Under the pieces are notes generated by a model, which saw only the letters and a program-made list of their open reading frames with translations, was not told the DNA's origin and searched no databases. This document shows, piece by piece, positions 11,041 to 23,264 of a stretch of 64,000 bases of DNA (position 1 is the first letter of the stretch; each line of letters begins with the position of its first letter). A program made the position numbers and the translations under genes. This DNA comes from Annona cherimola (lineage: Eukaryota > Streptophyta > Magnoliopsida > Magnoliales > Annonaceae): contig CM059971.1 in assembly GCA_030490835.1 (NCBI GenBank), positions 24,917,817 through 24,981,816 on the forward strand. Reading direction: 5' to 3'.

Positions 11041-12230
11041 ACTAAAAGTTAAATTTAAAAATTTTAAGTAAACCTAACCCAAAAAGTCCTGTCTATAAAT
11101 AAATTGGGGTTAAGGTTTAAAACAAACATAAACCTAACCTAAATTTCCTAATTTACATTTAATATAAAATACATGGCGAATTTTACCCTAACTCCATTTA
11201 TAGCCACAAACTTCCAAAAATGTTTTCTATACCCATGAGTTTTCATGTCAATTCCATCTATGCTCATGCCGCTATAAATCCATTAAAGGGAAAAAGGGTT
11301 GTTAATCTCCAATTAAATGATAAATATGCCTATTCTTAATTATAATTTATAGCTAAAAATTCATATTATAATAACTCTTTAGTAATTCTATAACTTTAAA
11401 ATAATATATTATTTAAATATGAATATTTAATTTTGACCAAAATAATTTCAAATTATATTAAGGCTTGAACATATTTACTATTATATAAGAATTAGCGGTC
11501 CATTTAACGGATGCCCAATAACATAAGTATATATGTAGAATGAAAATTCATGGATATGAAAGATATTTTTAAAAGTTCATGGGTATAAGTGAAATTAGGA
11601 GTAAAATTTCTAAATGTAAGTGACGTTTGCTCTAAAATAGATTATATATAAAATTTAAATAGCTCTTCAAATTTATGCATTTTATTTTATCAAAAAAATT
11701 ACACATTTTATATAATTTATATTTATTTTTGTTTAGGTGTTTGTTGAGTTAAAATTATATTATAAATAAATTACCTATTTTCATATTTACATTTATGTTT
11801 ACATTATTTACTTTTTATGTTTGTTAGTTTCCTTTTTTCTTTTTTTTTAATCTTTTTTAGAATTCTGGTTTTGGTCTTCCTTTTGCAAAGCCCAAGTCTA
11901 ATGAAGCTAAACATGAAAAATCCCACTTCTAAATAAATTTAAAATTTAAAATTTTAAGCAAACTTAAACTCACAAAATTTGATTTATAAATAGAGTTGGG
12001 TTAAGGTTTAAAGCAATTAAAACCGGATTTCCTAATTATTATTTAATATAAAGCATATTACAGATAAAATCTAAATAACTCTTTGTATTTTTATGTATTT
12101 TCTATTATTTATATTTATGTTTGCTTAGGTGTTTGTCAAGTTGAAATTATAATATAAATAAATTACATCATTTTCTTTAATATTTACATTAATGTTTATA
12201 CTATTTATTTTTTATATTTGTTAGTTTTCT
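11041..12230. repeat. Direct duplication of an AT-rich unit, first copy interrupted
   Basis: The block at 11,041-11,175 matches 11,930-12,060 (AAATTTTAAGTAAAC/AAATTTTAAGCAAAC, GGTTAAGGTTTAAA, ATTTCCTAATT..ATTTAATATAAA). The block at 11,640-11,830 matches 12,062-12,230 (TTTAGGTGTTTGTTGAG against CTTAGGTGTTTGTCAAG, then TATAAATAAATTAC). The second copy is continuous (about 300 bp). The first is split by 11,176-11,639. Confidence 0.65.
11176..11639. mobile_element. Foldback-like insertion in the first copy of the 11-12.2 kb duplication
   Basis: This stretch is absent from the matching continuous copy at 11,930-12,230, so it is an insertion. Its ends are loosely inverted: the left TTTTCTATACCCATGAGTTTT faces a right copy reading GTTCATGGGTATAAGTG, and both sides carry further weak pairing. 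Non-coding. Confidence 0.5.
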
Positions 12231-12689
12231 GCCTTTATATTTTTGAAAAAGATAATTTGTTCAAAAATATATTATATTAGTAGATTTTCTTAAATTTAAT
12301 TAGACTAGATTATTGTATTCATTTAATTAATTTTTTATTTATATTCACGTAAAATTTAACTTACCATTTTTAACTTAAATAAAAATTTGTCAAACCAAAT
12401 TCATTAAGAATTTCAACCAATACTTGAGTTACATGAATAAAGTTAAAGTTTGAGTGTTAAAATAGAATAAGGTCACAGTGAAGGTTTGGATTTTGTAAAT
12501 AAGATTAGTGTTAGGGTCAGGGTAAACGCATTCTACGTAAACATCTCTCGAAAAGGGGAATGGGTTGAACTTCACTATTATAAAAGAAAAATTACAAAAA
12601 AAAAAAAAAAAAAAAACCACCCAAGCCTTTGATCCTTGCTATTAGTAGAAGAGAAATTCCAAAAGACCCCACCTAAGCTTGTGGTCCGC
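12231..12689. other. AT-rich spacer with an A21 run
   Basis: No gene seen. A run of A residues lies at about 12,594-12,616. The minus-strand 63-codon ORF over it is low-complexity and not credible. Confidence 0.5.
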
Positions 12690-13180
12690 AGCTAATTGTA
12701 ACATACCTTATAGTATAGTTAGCTTAAAATGAGCCCCATGATCATAAAGCCATAATATACTTCGCCTCTTATATTTAAGATTGTTTACTTTACTGTCATA
12801 TCAATTTTCATCCAAATTAGGTTTGAGTACGTGACCGATCTAAAAATAGTACAAAATTAATATAATAAAATGGTTTGATGCAAATAACAATTTTAAAGTT
12901 ATTTTTGAACATGCAAACTATCTAAGATATATATAAAGTATCAATAAATTTAAGTAAACTTAGGGCTCATTTTGAGCCAAATATACCATAATTTCTAATA
13001 TATGTAAATGTACATGATCATTTCTTATATATATAGTATTATTTTAAAATGGGACCCATAACATACTCGATTTGGATAAAAATTCATATGTTGTTAAAGT
13101 AAATAATTTTAAATACGATAGGTGGGGTAGATGTTGATTTCATGATCAAGTGAGCCTCTTTTTACAGTTGGTTGCACCAT
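12690..13180. mobile_element. Foldback element about 0.3 kb upstream of the CNL gene
   Basis: The left half (AATGAGCCCCATGATCAT ... AAGATTGTTTACTTTACTGTCATAT ... CATCCAAATTAGG) is mirrored in the right half (GTTGTTAAAGTAAATAATTTTAAAT ... CATGATCAAGTGAGCC). Arms are about 150-200 bases at moderate identity. Non-coding. Its position puts a potential hairpin transcript or siRNA source in the upstream region of the resistance gene. Confidence 0.6.
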
Positions 13181-13216
13181 AATTGTGGTGCAGGCGTTAT
13201 TTTCCTCTCTCTATGT

Positions 13217-13226
13217 GTATATATTA
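13217..13226 (+). promoter_or_regulatory. Candidate TATA box of the CNL gene
   Basis: TATATATTAA lies 270-280 bases before the start codon, right after the foldback element. The spacing would need a 5' UTR of about 240 bases, which is plausible but unproven. AT-rich DNA gives many such matches. Confidence 0.3.
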
Positions 13227-13498
13227 AAAAATGGAAAGGCAATGTGTTGGATGAATACTTCGGTGCAATCCGTTTGTATTAGATCGCAGCCCATATACTA
13301 AAGCACTCAACCAGCAAGTTGCTCTAATATTTTACTGGTCTCGTTCTCACCAGCTCATGGAATTAATAAATTTAATTAAGTTGACTAGATACCCAAGGCA
13401 CCCACTAGTCAAGCCACCATCTAATAAAGGCATAAGAGGATAGCATTTCTAGATCTGAAGCCTTCCCGAGGAGATCGAGAAGAGAAGAGAGAACCAAA

Positions 13499-16400
13499 AT
13501 GGCGGAGAGTGCTGTGAGTTTTTTGCTTGAATACTTGGGACCTTTGCTGGTCGATGAAGTGAAATTGCTCAAGGGTGTGCGTCGTGAAGCCATCAAGATT
13601 AGAGATGAACTAGAGAGCATGAGAGCCTTCTTGAGAGATGCTGATGCCAAGGAAGACACCAACGAAAGCATAAAGACATGGGTTAGACTGGTAATTAATA
13701 ATATTTTGAGATTCTGCTTAATTATTTAAGAAGCAGGAAGGCATATAATCAACTCAACCAATTGCTTTGTATAATTTGCTAGAAATGGGCCAGCTGAGTA
13801 ACTATTTCATGGTTATTAATACGCAGCTAAAGTAGATAGATGCATCTAGATCTTATTCGTGATCTCTGTCTTCTTAATTTGCTTCCAGACACGCACCAAA
13901 TTTGGTTAACTCCATGAAAATTAATATTCCAACAAGAAAAGAAAATAAATTATTCTTCAACATGTCAGGTAAGGCATGCCGCTTATGATATTGAAGACAT
14001 ACTGGATGATTTCATCCTTCACATTGAACAATATCACCAGGAGGACAGCGGAGGAGTCTTTGGCTCTCTGTGGAGAATGGCTCGCTCCATCAAGAAATTA
14101 TCGTGTCGCCATCGGATTGGTAGACAAATAAAAGATATGAGAAGCCATCTTTCAGAAATTTCAAAAAGAAAAGACGAGTATGATCTAAACACGAGAGAAC
14201 AGATCTGGATTCCCACCAACTCGGATGGGGAAGTGTATGATCCTCGAGTGGCTGCCCTTTTCACTGAAGAATCTGAAATCGTGGGCATTGATGAACAAAG
14301 AGTTAAATTGATTAGCTGGTTGCTTCGAAGCGAACAGAGGCTTTCAACCATGGCAGTGGTTGGCATGGGTGGTCTTGGCAAGACCACTTTAGTAAAGAAA
14401 GTATATGATAGCGTTAGGGAACACTTTCAGACCTGTGCTTGGATCACTGTGTCAGAAACATTCAAGAAGATAGAGCTTCTCCAAAACATGATCATGGAGT
14501 TTTATCAAGCAAAGCAAGAGCAGGCTCCCTGTGGACTTGGGGTAATGACTGAAATCCAGCTAATCCAAGTGCTCCATGATTATCTTCAAAATAAAAAGTT
14601 TGTGCTTATTTTTGATGATGTATGGCAAATGGATGCTTGGAAGCTCCTTAGCCTTGCATTGCCAAAAAGTGAATATGGGAGCCGAGTGATGCTTACAACG
14701 CGCAGGCATGATGTGGCCTCATTTTGTTGTATTGGATCTTCTGATTACATTTATGAGCCTCCATCTTTAAATCCCAATATGTCATGGTCTCTCTTTTGTA
14801 AAAGAGCTTTCCCAACAATTCAAGACAACCTTTGTCCTCCAGAATTGGTCCAGCTAGCCCAACGTTTTGTCAAGAAATGTCAAGGACTGCCCCTTGCAAT
14901 TGTCACTTTAGGAGGTCTTCTTGCAAGCAAAGATCAAACATATGTTGTGTGGGAAATAATGCACCGTACCCTAGCATTGGAGCTTGAAAGTGATAGCCTG
15001 AGAAGCATGATGAAAATCCTATGGCTAAGTTTTGATGACTTGCCATATTACTTGAAATCATGTTACCTGTATTTATCTGTCTTCCCTGAAGATCATTTCA
15101 TTAGAAGTCATCAAATAATTGAGCTGTGGATGGCAGAAGGTTTTTTAATAAGAAAGGAAGGCATGACACTAGAAGAGGTGGGTGAAAGCTACCTCAACGC
15201 CCTTGTCGTCAGAAATCTGGTTCAAGTTATAGAACTGGCAAGGTTTGGTGATGAGATCCAGTTTCGTGTTCATGATTTGTTGCGTGAAATAATTATTTCA
15301 AAATCTAAAGAGGAAAATCTTCTTGTCTCTTCCTCTGAAGATAAAGAGAAGATAGTTTTCCCAGATAGAATTCGGCGTCTATCCATTCAGAATAAAGGCA
15401 CAATTGTTTCAAAGTTCAAAAGCTTCACACACGTTCGTTCGTTATTCATTTTTGGCGGGAATGAACAATCTGTTGCCTCTGCTCTCCCATCATTTCATGG
15501 GTTAGATTTGCTGAGGACGGTATGCATTCAGAATGTACCGATGAACAGCTTTCCTGAACACCTAACAAGCTTGCTCCACTTGAGGTACCTGCAGTTAGTA
15601 AACAATAACATCACTGTTGTTCCAAGTTTGATAGGGAAGCTAATAAATTTAGAGGCTTTGATTCTCGTAAACACCAATGTATATGAACTACCTGTAGAGA
15701 TTAACAAGCTCCAGCGCCTTCAGAAATTGTGTGTTTGTAAGCATTTCACAGTAACTACCACTGGTCCTGGTACTAGAGTACCTAGTGGAGTGGAGAGTCT
15801 AAGATATCTACAAAGGCTGATGGTTGTACAGGCAGAGAGCAGAGTAATTGGGAAACTTGGGAAACTCACTCAACTGAGAATGTTAGGGGTTACGGATTTA
15901 AGAAGAGAAGATGCACATGATTTGTGCACTTCGGTTGAGAAAATGAGCCACCTCCAAGAACTTCATGTCAGATCAATAACAGAGAATGCGGAAGAAATTG
16001 ACTTGGATTTTGTGTCACATCCTCCACCCAATCTTCGGCGGCTTCTCTTGGATGCACACTTGACGAAGCTACCACGTTGGATTACCACTCTACAGAATTT
16101 GGTTTTTTTATCCTTGGTCGGTTCTGGATTGGAGGATGACCCTCTCAAAGCTCTTGGTTCACTTCCTAATTTACTGCAGCTACGGCTAATTGATACATAT
16201 GAGGGAGAGGAGTTGTGCGCAGAGGAAGGAAACTACCGAAAGCTCAAGGTATTAGCCCTATCCAGGTTAAGAATGTTGAGGAAGGTAAGGGTGGAAAAGG
16301 GAGCAATGCCTAATCTCGAAATGCTAGTAGTTGGGGAGTGTGAAGCACTTGTAGAGGAGCCTTGTTGGCTCCACCACCTCACAAACCTTAAGCATCTCTA

Positions 16401-16536
16401 TATGCAGGATATGACTATGGATTTCATGAATAGTCTTCGAAGTGGAGCAGAACGAGCTTACTTCATTCGGCATATCCCACATGTTTTCTATCGTGACATT
16501 CCGATGGCTTCAGTTAAGTTCAAGTCATATGTGTGA
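13499..16536 (+). CDS. CC-NB-LRR disease resistance protein (RPM1-like CNL)
   Basis: Two exons: 13,499-13,690 (64 codons) and 13,969-16,536, joined in phase 0, give 919 residues. The ATG sits in AAAATGGCGGAG; the donor CTG|GTAATT and acceptor GTCAG|GTAAGG restore the contiguous N-terminal domain. Rx-type coiled coil: residues 1-150, with YDIEDILDDF at 70-79. NB-ARC: P-loop GMGGLGKTT at 196-204, RNBS-A FQTCAWITVSETF, kinase-2 LIFDDVW at 277-283, RNBS-B GSRVMLTTRR, GLPLA at 370-374, RNBS-D around LKSCYLYLSVFPED from 426. The MHD motif reads VHD at 498-500, a common variant. Leucine-rich repeats: about 570-890. It is a cytoplasmic or membrane-peripheral immune receptor that binds ADP/ATP; its ligand cannot be inferred. 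All motifs are intact and there are no internal stops, so it is probably functional. AATAAA overlaps the stop codon. Confidence 0.93.
13691..13968 (+). other. Intron 1 of the CNL gene
   Basis: A 278-bp GT-AG intron (GTAATT...ATGTCAG), AT-rich. It interrupts the coiled-coil domain between TWVRL and VRHAAYD, and splicing restores the usual Rx-N sequence without a frame change. Confidence 0.88.
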
Positions 16537-18146
16537 ATAAATTTTTAGATGTAGTGGAGTAGTTGCTATGATTATCATACGTACTCTGTTAACCAGCACC
16601 TAGCATTTATATATTTTCCTGAAATAGGACTGTTCGACGCTACAATTCTGTTTAAATTATGGACGTTGATTTCTAGCATGTATGACGCCCATGTTGATGA
16701 TCTTGGAATCAAATTTCCTCCTGTGTGTGTGTGCGTGTTGTATATTTTGTGTGTGATGAGCATACCCCCGATTTTAAAGGAGGATTTCAGAGGCTTGTAG
16801 AGGTTCTGATTTATTAGTGGGAACTGGGAATAGGAATCCTAGCTAATCATTTTGGGATATGTTTGGCCTGTTTCAACATCGCATCGAAGTCGGACGTAAA
16901 TTCAATCTGTGTTTGTTCTCCTGTTTGTGTTATATTTCCTCTTTTCTAGCAGGTGTGAGCAGAGTCTTAAAGAGTCCTTGGTTTTCATTAATTCATGGCA
17001 CTTGAAGGATGCAAACATAGTTTGACATTCGAATCCGAGATATATTGCAACTAATGAATCTGAAATTGGAATGGTAGAGGATGACAGAGTAAATAACATA
17101 ACATCTTTACTTATGATTAAAGTAATGTATCTCCATAAACGAAATAAATGTAACTGTTAGCTTAACTGGAGCAGCAACCAATCTTCGGGTCTGTACAGGT
17201 AATCATTTGTGTGCTTCTGTAAGGCAAAGATGAATGCTAGAGTTGGGGAAAGGCATCCTACATACAGGTCATCACACGCATAACATGTGTTTAAGGGCAC
17301 ATACGTGCATGGGATTTTATTTTTTGATTAAAAAAAACCCTGGTTTTTAATAGTACATGTATCTCGATATTGAATTTTACTAAAAAATTGAAGCTGGTAT
17401 TGTCTTGTCTTGCATATTAGTTTTAATTAATAAGTAAAATCAATAAACTAAATGACTACTTATCATATTATGTAAAATAATGATGAATAATGACCATGGA
17501 TAGTACTTTTAATATTTTTAAAATGTCATAATTATTTGTGAAGACTATAAATTTACTTGATAGCAGAACTTTTTGTAAATTTTATACAAAGTAGTGTAAA
17601 ACATTTAGAAAATTGAGAACTCAAAATGTTAACCGGAATAATTTACCGGAAAGCACTTTGATATTTTTCATGTGATCCCCTTTTCAGTTGTCTAAATTTT
17701 ATTTAATGGCTGGTAATTTTTTCAAGCGAGACTGTATCGAAAAATTCTTATAATTGAGGTACATAACATGATTTAGTGGGACACCAAAACCCTTTTTTCT
17801 AGCGTAAAAAGTGGATGGCTTCATTCCAGTTTTGCTTTGAAATAAAAGAAAAGGGGTGGAGAGCACCAGATTTCATTCAGGGAAACTTTACAAAATGTAA
17901 TCGATTATACATCTTGCAGGGCCCTCCCTCCATACATTTCTTTCTGATTGGTTGAATAATGAGCAGATTGACTGTCACTTGTAAGAACATAGGCAAATGA
18001 TCCTCTACATCCCTAAGAACCACACCAAGACCCATTAAAAGAAGCATCCACGTTTAACATTACTCATCTCATAGCAGGCCTTGTCCATCTGTCTGGACTA
18101 CAGTCGAGGTTAAGTCATATTTCTAGACCAGATTTACTAATTGGTA
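16537..18146. other. 3' flank of the CNL gene, AT-rich spacer
   Basis: Probable 3' UTR and spacer. A GT-rich stretch lies at about 16,721-16,756. Short ORFs on the minus strand have no recognisable content. No RNA gene seen. Confidence 0.45.
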
Positions 18147-18330
18147 TTAGTGTAGGAAATTCCCGCGAGGCGGGTTCAAATGCAAACGTTTGCACTTTTG
18201 CATAAAATGCAAATGAGGGCAAAAAGGTAATTTCATAGCATGAGAGTAGAAATGTGGGTAAACCGTGAGTAGGGGTAGGTGAATTAAATTATAACACTTT
18301 GAGGTGCATGTATTTTTATGATTATTCATA
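18147..18330 (-). mobile_element. Possible Helitron 3' end (minus strand)
   Basis: On the minus strand the sequence reads CCCGC-CTC-GCGGG (hairpin, 18,074+88 to 18,162 region, i.e. 18,162-18,174), then 11 bases, then CTAA at 18,150-18,147, followed by T. A GC hairpin 10-12 bases before CTRR, ending in an A/T target, is the Helitron 3' signature. The other end (TC-type) was not located, so the extent is unknown; only the terminal part is marked. No Rep/helicase coding is nearby. Confidence 0.35.
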
Positions 18331-20464
18331 TGATTTTAATAAATTACTATAGATGATGAGTGATCCCCAACGTTAAATTGAATGATATTCGTTCCAAATT
18401 ATAATCTGTAATGTAGGATTGAAATTATAAAATTAAGAATAGTTTTATTTAAAGAAATAAATTTGAACGACTAATATAATTTAGCTTGTTTGACCGTTGA
18501 TATAGATTTTACAGATTTTACGGCTTTTACAGTTTTTATGAAATTTATGGGAATGATGTGTTCCACTGATAATCTTGTATTCATTTTTCCAATGAAATAA
18601 ATTTTACAGGTTATTCGAGTTTCACGGATACAGCGCATATGAAATTTATAAATTTTACGAGTTTTATAGACTAAATGATTTTGATACGTATTCGTTTGAT
18701 ACGATAAACCAGTTATACAGTTTTAACAGCTAAAATAGAATTGATGACATTTCATTTTCACCAATTAGATGGACAACACAGATTTTACAAGAATTATGCA
18801 AAATCGTAAACTAATATTTACTTGATTTATGAATTTTATAAAGTAATCGTAAACAGATGTACTGATATGATGGATTTGATGGATTTTATAGATTGTTCAT
18901 AAAATTTATATGAAATATATTATCCGTAAATGTAATACGAAAATATACTAAAATATAAATATAGATTCTTATTAAAATATAAACAAATCCAATAATTAGA
19001 TATTTTACGTAATTAATATATTTAATAAGTCACTAATAAATATTTATGCTTTTATTTATTGGAAAGGTAGTAATTATACGAATACTTTTATATGTTTATT
19101 TATCCGTAATTAATATACTTTTATTTATCCGTAAATGTATAAATTATATGTTTATGTAATAAACAAGTATATTAATCATGGTCAACATAAAACTTGTCCC
19201 CTTACTCATTATGCACCTTTTTTTAACCTCATATTTTGACCAAAAAATGAACAAATCTTGTAATGCTTGTGTGTATTTTTATTATTTCTCATAAAGAGAA
19301 ATTTAATTTATAATAGGTGGTATCAGAAAGTAAATAAATGACCGTTGCCACCTTTATTATGTCTCCTATGATTTACATTAATTTGTCATCTCATACCATT
19401 AAACTTAGAATAAAATGACACAAATTTGAAATGATTTATTTTTTGTGTAAATCATATAAAATTTACAACTGCATAAAAGTAAATAAATGAACATAAAAAA
19501 ATAATAAATTAACGGCACGAATTTACAACGAAAAAAAATAAAGAAATGAAATAAATCAAAAAATAAATTAACGGCACGAATTTTATATGTCACCTCAAAA
19601 AATAAAGAATTTGTATAAAACTTTGATAAGAATTTTATATAATGTTGAATTTAAACTAGTTATCATAAAAATAGTTCTAATCAAGAGCGTTTAATGGTTA
19701 GTCTGAAGAAAATATAATTTCGAAGTTTCTAAAAGTACGCATCATTCCTGATTGCTTTGCATGCTATGACTAGATATTTTTAATGAAGCAGGAATTCACA
19801 ATCTAATAATTAGATTAATGAAAAAATGTTGTTAAATGCTAAATTAATTTTTTAGACCCAAAAATAATGTATGAAATTATTTCGTAGTTCAATCTAGATT
19901 GAAACATATATTGTCATAATTATTTTGAAGTTTATGCTATGAAAATCTACTAACATACATTAGTATTTAGATAATAGATTATATGCATCAGTAATAGTTA
20001 TGATGAATAATTTATTATAGTAATACGGAAATTTTTTTAGCATCATTCTCCACATAATTGGTTTGAGTTTTATATATTTAAATATATGATATAAATGTTC
20101 TTCACGTATTTAATGTAAATTTTACGGTTTTAATTTTGATATACAATTGTTCTTTTTTAAATTCATCTAATACTTAGATTTCCAAAGTTGTGTGGAATAA
20201 TTTTTCATCTAAAAATTTGAAATTTGAAATTTGAAATTTTAAATTCTAAATATATTATAGTATGTAATGATTTGAAAAATTATATATTGAAATGAATCAT
20301 TGAACTTTTATCTATACTTATTTAAAAATCAAGTTTTTAAATTTCTTTTATAGTTATGCTTCATATTTGTATTTTAAGAATTTTATAGATAAATTTATTT
20401 TAGAAAAATTGTAATGATGAGTTTGATTGTTTATGTTGTATGTTAAAATAACTCTATATTTTTG
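18331..20464. other. AT-rich spacer
   Basis: Very AT-rich, with recurrent short words such as GATTTTACAGATTTTA and TTTATCCGTAA that look like low-order repeats (18,500-19,150). No coding region, RNA gene or bounded element that I can support. Confidence 0.5.
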
Positions 20465-21330
20465 TGCCAATAAAATTATCCGCGCCAATTTCATTTAGCT
20501 TGCTATACCATTGGCCTAATGAATTATTAAAACTAAAATTATTATTTTTTGCTTGAAAGAATATTTTGTATGGAAAATGACATGGAAAAGACAGCATTCA
20601 TGTTGTAGTACCATACAAAATCTATCACTCGAAAAATAAATTGGATGAAAATAAATTTATTTTCTTTGTTGATTTCAGAATTATTAAAAAATATAATTAT
20701 ATTTTTATAGGGAAAATTTTAAGCACCAAATAACTTAATTGCACAAATTTTATTCGACAGTCCAGATGTTTGGCCCGAAAATAACTATAATTGAGAAAAA
20801 AAATAATATAGTATCCACACGTGAATATTATTTTTAGGTAATTTGGATTTTGTCGGTAAAGTAATTTTTTATTTTTTAAGAGGGGTAGTATTTAAACTAT
20901 TAAGCACCAAATAAATCACTTGCACAGATTTTATTTTGCACCTTAAGTCGTTGACCCCAGAACTAATTTTAATCCAAAAGAAAATAGTGCAGTGTTTATG
21001 TGAGAACATTATTTAACAAGTGACTTTAATTATTTGTCACAGAAATAATTTTACTTTCGATAGTAGTGTTATCGAAATTATAAAATATCAAATAAGTTAC
21101 TTGCACATATTTTATTCCATATCTATATCATTTGTCCAAAAATAAATATACTCAAATTTATATAATAATAATAATAATGCAAGAAGATTAATTTATGGAT
21201 AATTATACTAAGAAGATTAATTTATGAATAATTATATTAATTTATCCCACACATGAGAATATTAATTAATGGATAATCGGGAATGTACTAAAATCATTAA
21301 GCACTCAATATCACAATTGCACAACTTTTA
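20465..21330. repeat. Imperfect tandem array, about four units of 180-210 bp
   Basis: Each unit opens with a version of TTAAGCACCAAATAA, then CTTGCACA, then TTTTATT: at about 20,728, 20,898, 21,085 and 21,297. In several units this is followed by a CC-rich word and AAAATAAC/AAAATTA. A related unit precedes at about 20,480 and another lies at 190-300. Decayed and non-coding; source unknown. Confidence 0.55.
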
Positions 21331-21479
21331 TTTAGCCTCCCCTTGATCCGAACAAAATTAAAAACGTCCAAAACAATTTGCATCTCATATGTACATGAGC
21401 TTAATAGGCGTGAATTAAGAAATGATTGACACCAAAACAAGCGTATGTTGGGTCATTAAAATTACAACAAAATTGCAAA

Positions 21480-22745
21480 ATCAATCAACATCATATGTGG
21501 GCTGCACATGCACAGATTGTTGTACATCGCCGCTACGCCATACCAAATGCCTTCTTCCCCAATTGAACATGCATGCTTGCCAGTGAGAAACTCATCCGAT
21601 CTTCCTCGCCAAAGCTGCCTCCACCATGCGAGACACCCATCCCTGACGATGGCGAGAGAAAACCACAATCACTGCATAAAATCCGATGGACTTGCTGCCC
21701 GTCGTCGTGCTCACCAAATCCCGCTGCCATCTCTGTTGAAACAAACTCACTCAGATGAAACAAACTCAAATGAGCAATGTGCTGGAAAAATCAAATACAC
21801 GAAAAAAAACAAAAATAGGGGCGAGAACATGCAGAAGATGAAGATTAGATCATAGATCTGAAATTTATCTACAGTGATTTTTCAATAGACTAAAATTTAT
21901 CAGCTGCGGGTCTGTTTCCACCACCCCTGCTCTGACCACATCTCAACTCCACCTGCATAACATCGTTGTCGGCAGGAACAATCCAACCAACAGCCATTAA
22001 AATCTCCACTGTCTTCCCCAAATCGTCCATCAATGTCTGCCTTTTCCTTCAGCAAAATCCGGCAGCAACAACATGGATCGATTGGCCAAGAAATCTAGCA
22101 GATTTCTGCCAGCTTCAACAAATTCGATTGCTTCTGCTTACCACCTTCATCAACTGCGATCAGCAACTACAATCCATCCCCAATCCAATCTGCACATGAG
22201 CATGAATCAAGTAACGGTAACGTCCAACCGAACAGGAAAAACTAGTGGATTTACAGCCACCGATTAAAGAAATCCTGCATCTGCCATTTTTCCAACCTAT
22301 CCAAGCTCGCCCCGCATCGCATCTGCATCCAGCCATGGCTTCACCGCTAGTATCTTGCAAATAAAATCAGCAGTCACCGTTCCAGTTGCGTCTTCCGATC
22401 GAATAGCTAACAGATGAACGGTAGATGCACAATGTCGCATTAAAATTTCAAATCGCGGCTGTTTAGATGTGGAATATAATAAATGAAAAAATCCATCGCT
22501 TTCTAGCTCACCTTAGTCGTTGACAGCGAGATCTGGTGGCTCTTCCAAGCTCTCCTCTTCTCCCGTAACAGAGCCATAGCGACCAACGTTTATAGCCATA
22601 GGCGACGGCGACGGTGGAAGCGTGTTGGAAACCTAGCTCCTCTCCGCTTCTGCTCTTCCTGGCTTCTCCTCTTTTGTCTGCCTCTTCTCAGTCGCTCCCT
22701 CCTCTTCTCAGTCACTCTCTCTCCCGTCTAAAGTCTAAACAGGCA
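21480..22745 (-). other. GC-richer island, possible gene fragment
   Basis: A 1.2-kb zone of clearly higher GC within AT-rich spacer. On the minus strand at about 22,600-22,510 a purine-rich leader precedes ATGGCTATAAACGTTGG (MAINVGRYGSVTGEEESLEE) and then AAG|GTGAGC, which would suit a first exon and donor, although TAA lies just before the donor in that frame. Further pieces at 21,530-22,360 contain short open frames on both strands with no recognisable domain. It could be a captured gene 5' end or a decayed host gene. Function is not assigned. Confidence 0.35.
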
Positions 22746-22999
22746 GCTTCTTCAGGAAGCTAATGGGCAACATACATGCAGCGAGTATGCACGCGACTGT
22801 GGTAGCATACTTTCCAATTTTGCCCCATCGAATCTAAACCGGACGTTTGAAATGGACGATAGATATGGCATTTGCACTTTCAGCAAGCGTGAAAACATTT
22901 GCAGTGAAACCGGACTCAATTCCCGCACCATTGATTTATTTTTTTGCAAACAAGTTGAATCCCATTAGCCATTAGTTCGTTCCTGGTATATCGAATTCA

Positions 23000-23264
23000 C
23001 CAAGAGATAGCTAAGGACAATATAAGAGAATAACAGTGATTTGCATTTATCAGTTAAGAGAGGATATATTGGAAATCTCCACCTGAAATAGAAATTAACG
23101 TAAATGTAGGTACCACACTTGGAATATATCCTTGATTCTAAGGCAAGATCAGAAGATGTGGAAGGCCTCTTCGGCCTGTTGATGGCAAAATGGACACCCT
23201 GGTTCAACTTCAACTTCCCTCCCTATAAGATTTGCTCTTGTTGAAAGGGCGTTGGTATATATCC
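23000..23264 (-). pseudogene. LINE-D relic, 3' side part: zf-RVT region
   Basis: Minus-strand reading gives YTNALSTRANLIGREV then PGCPFCHQQAEEAFHIF: the Cys/His zf-RVT module found after the RT of plant LINEs. It stops dead at the copia LTR border at 23,265. The matching upstream part lies 14.4 kb away at 37,636-37,860, and the two frames join exactly (FGWRI | YTNAL) once the insertion is taken out. Sequence below about 23,130 is too decayed to read with confidence. Confidence 0.75.

Noticed and set aside
13405..13671. Minus-strand ORF over CNL exon 1
   Set aside because: Antisense shadow of the coiled-coil coding sequence.
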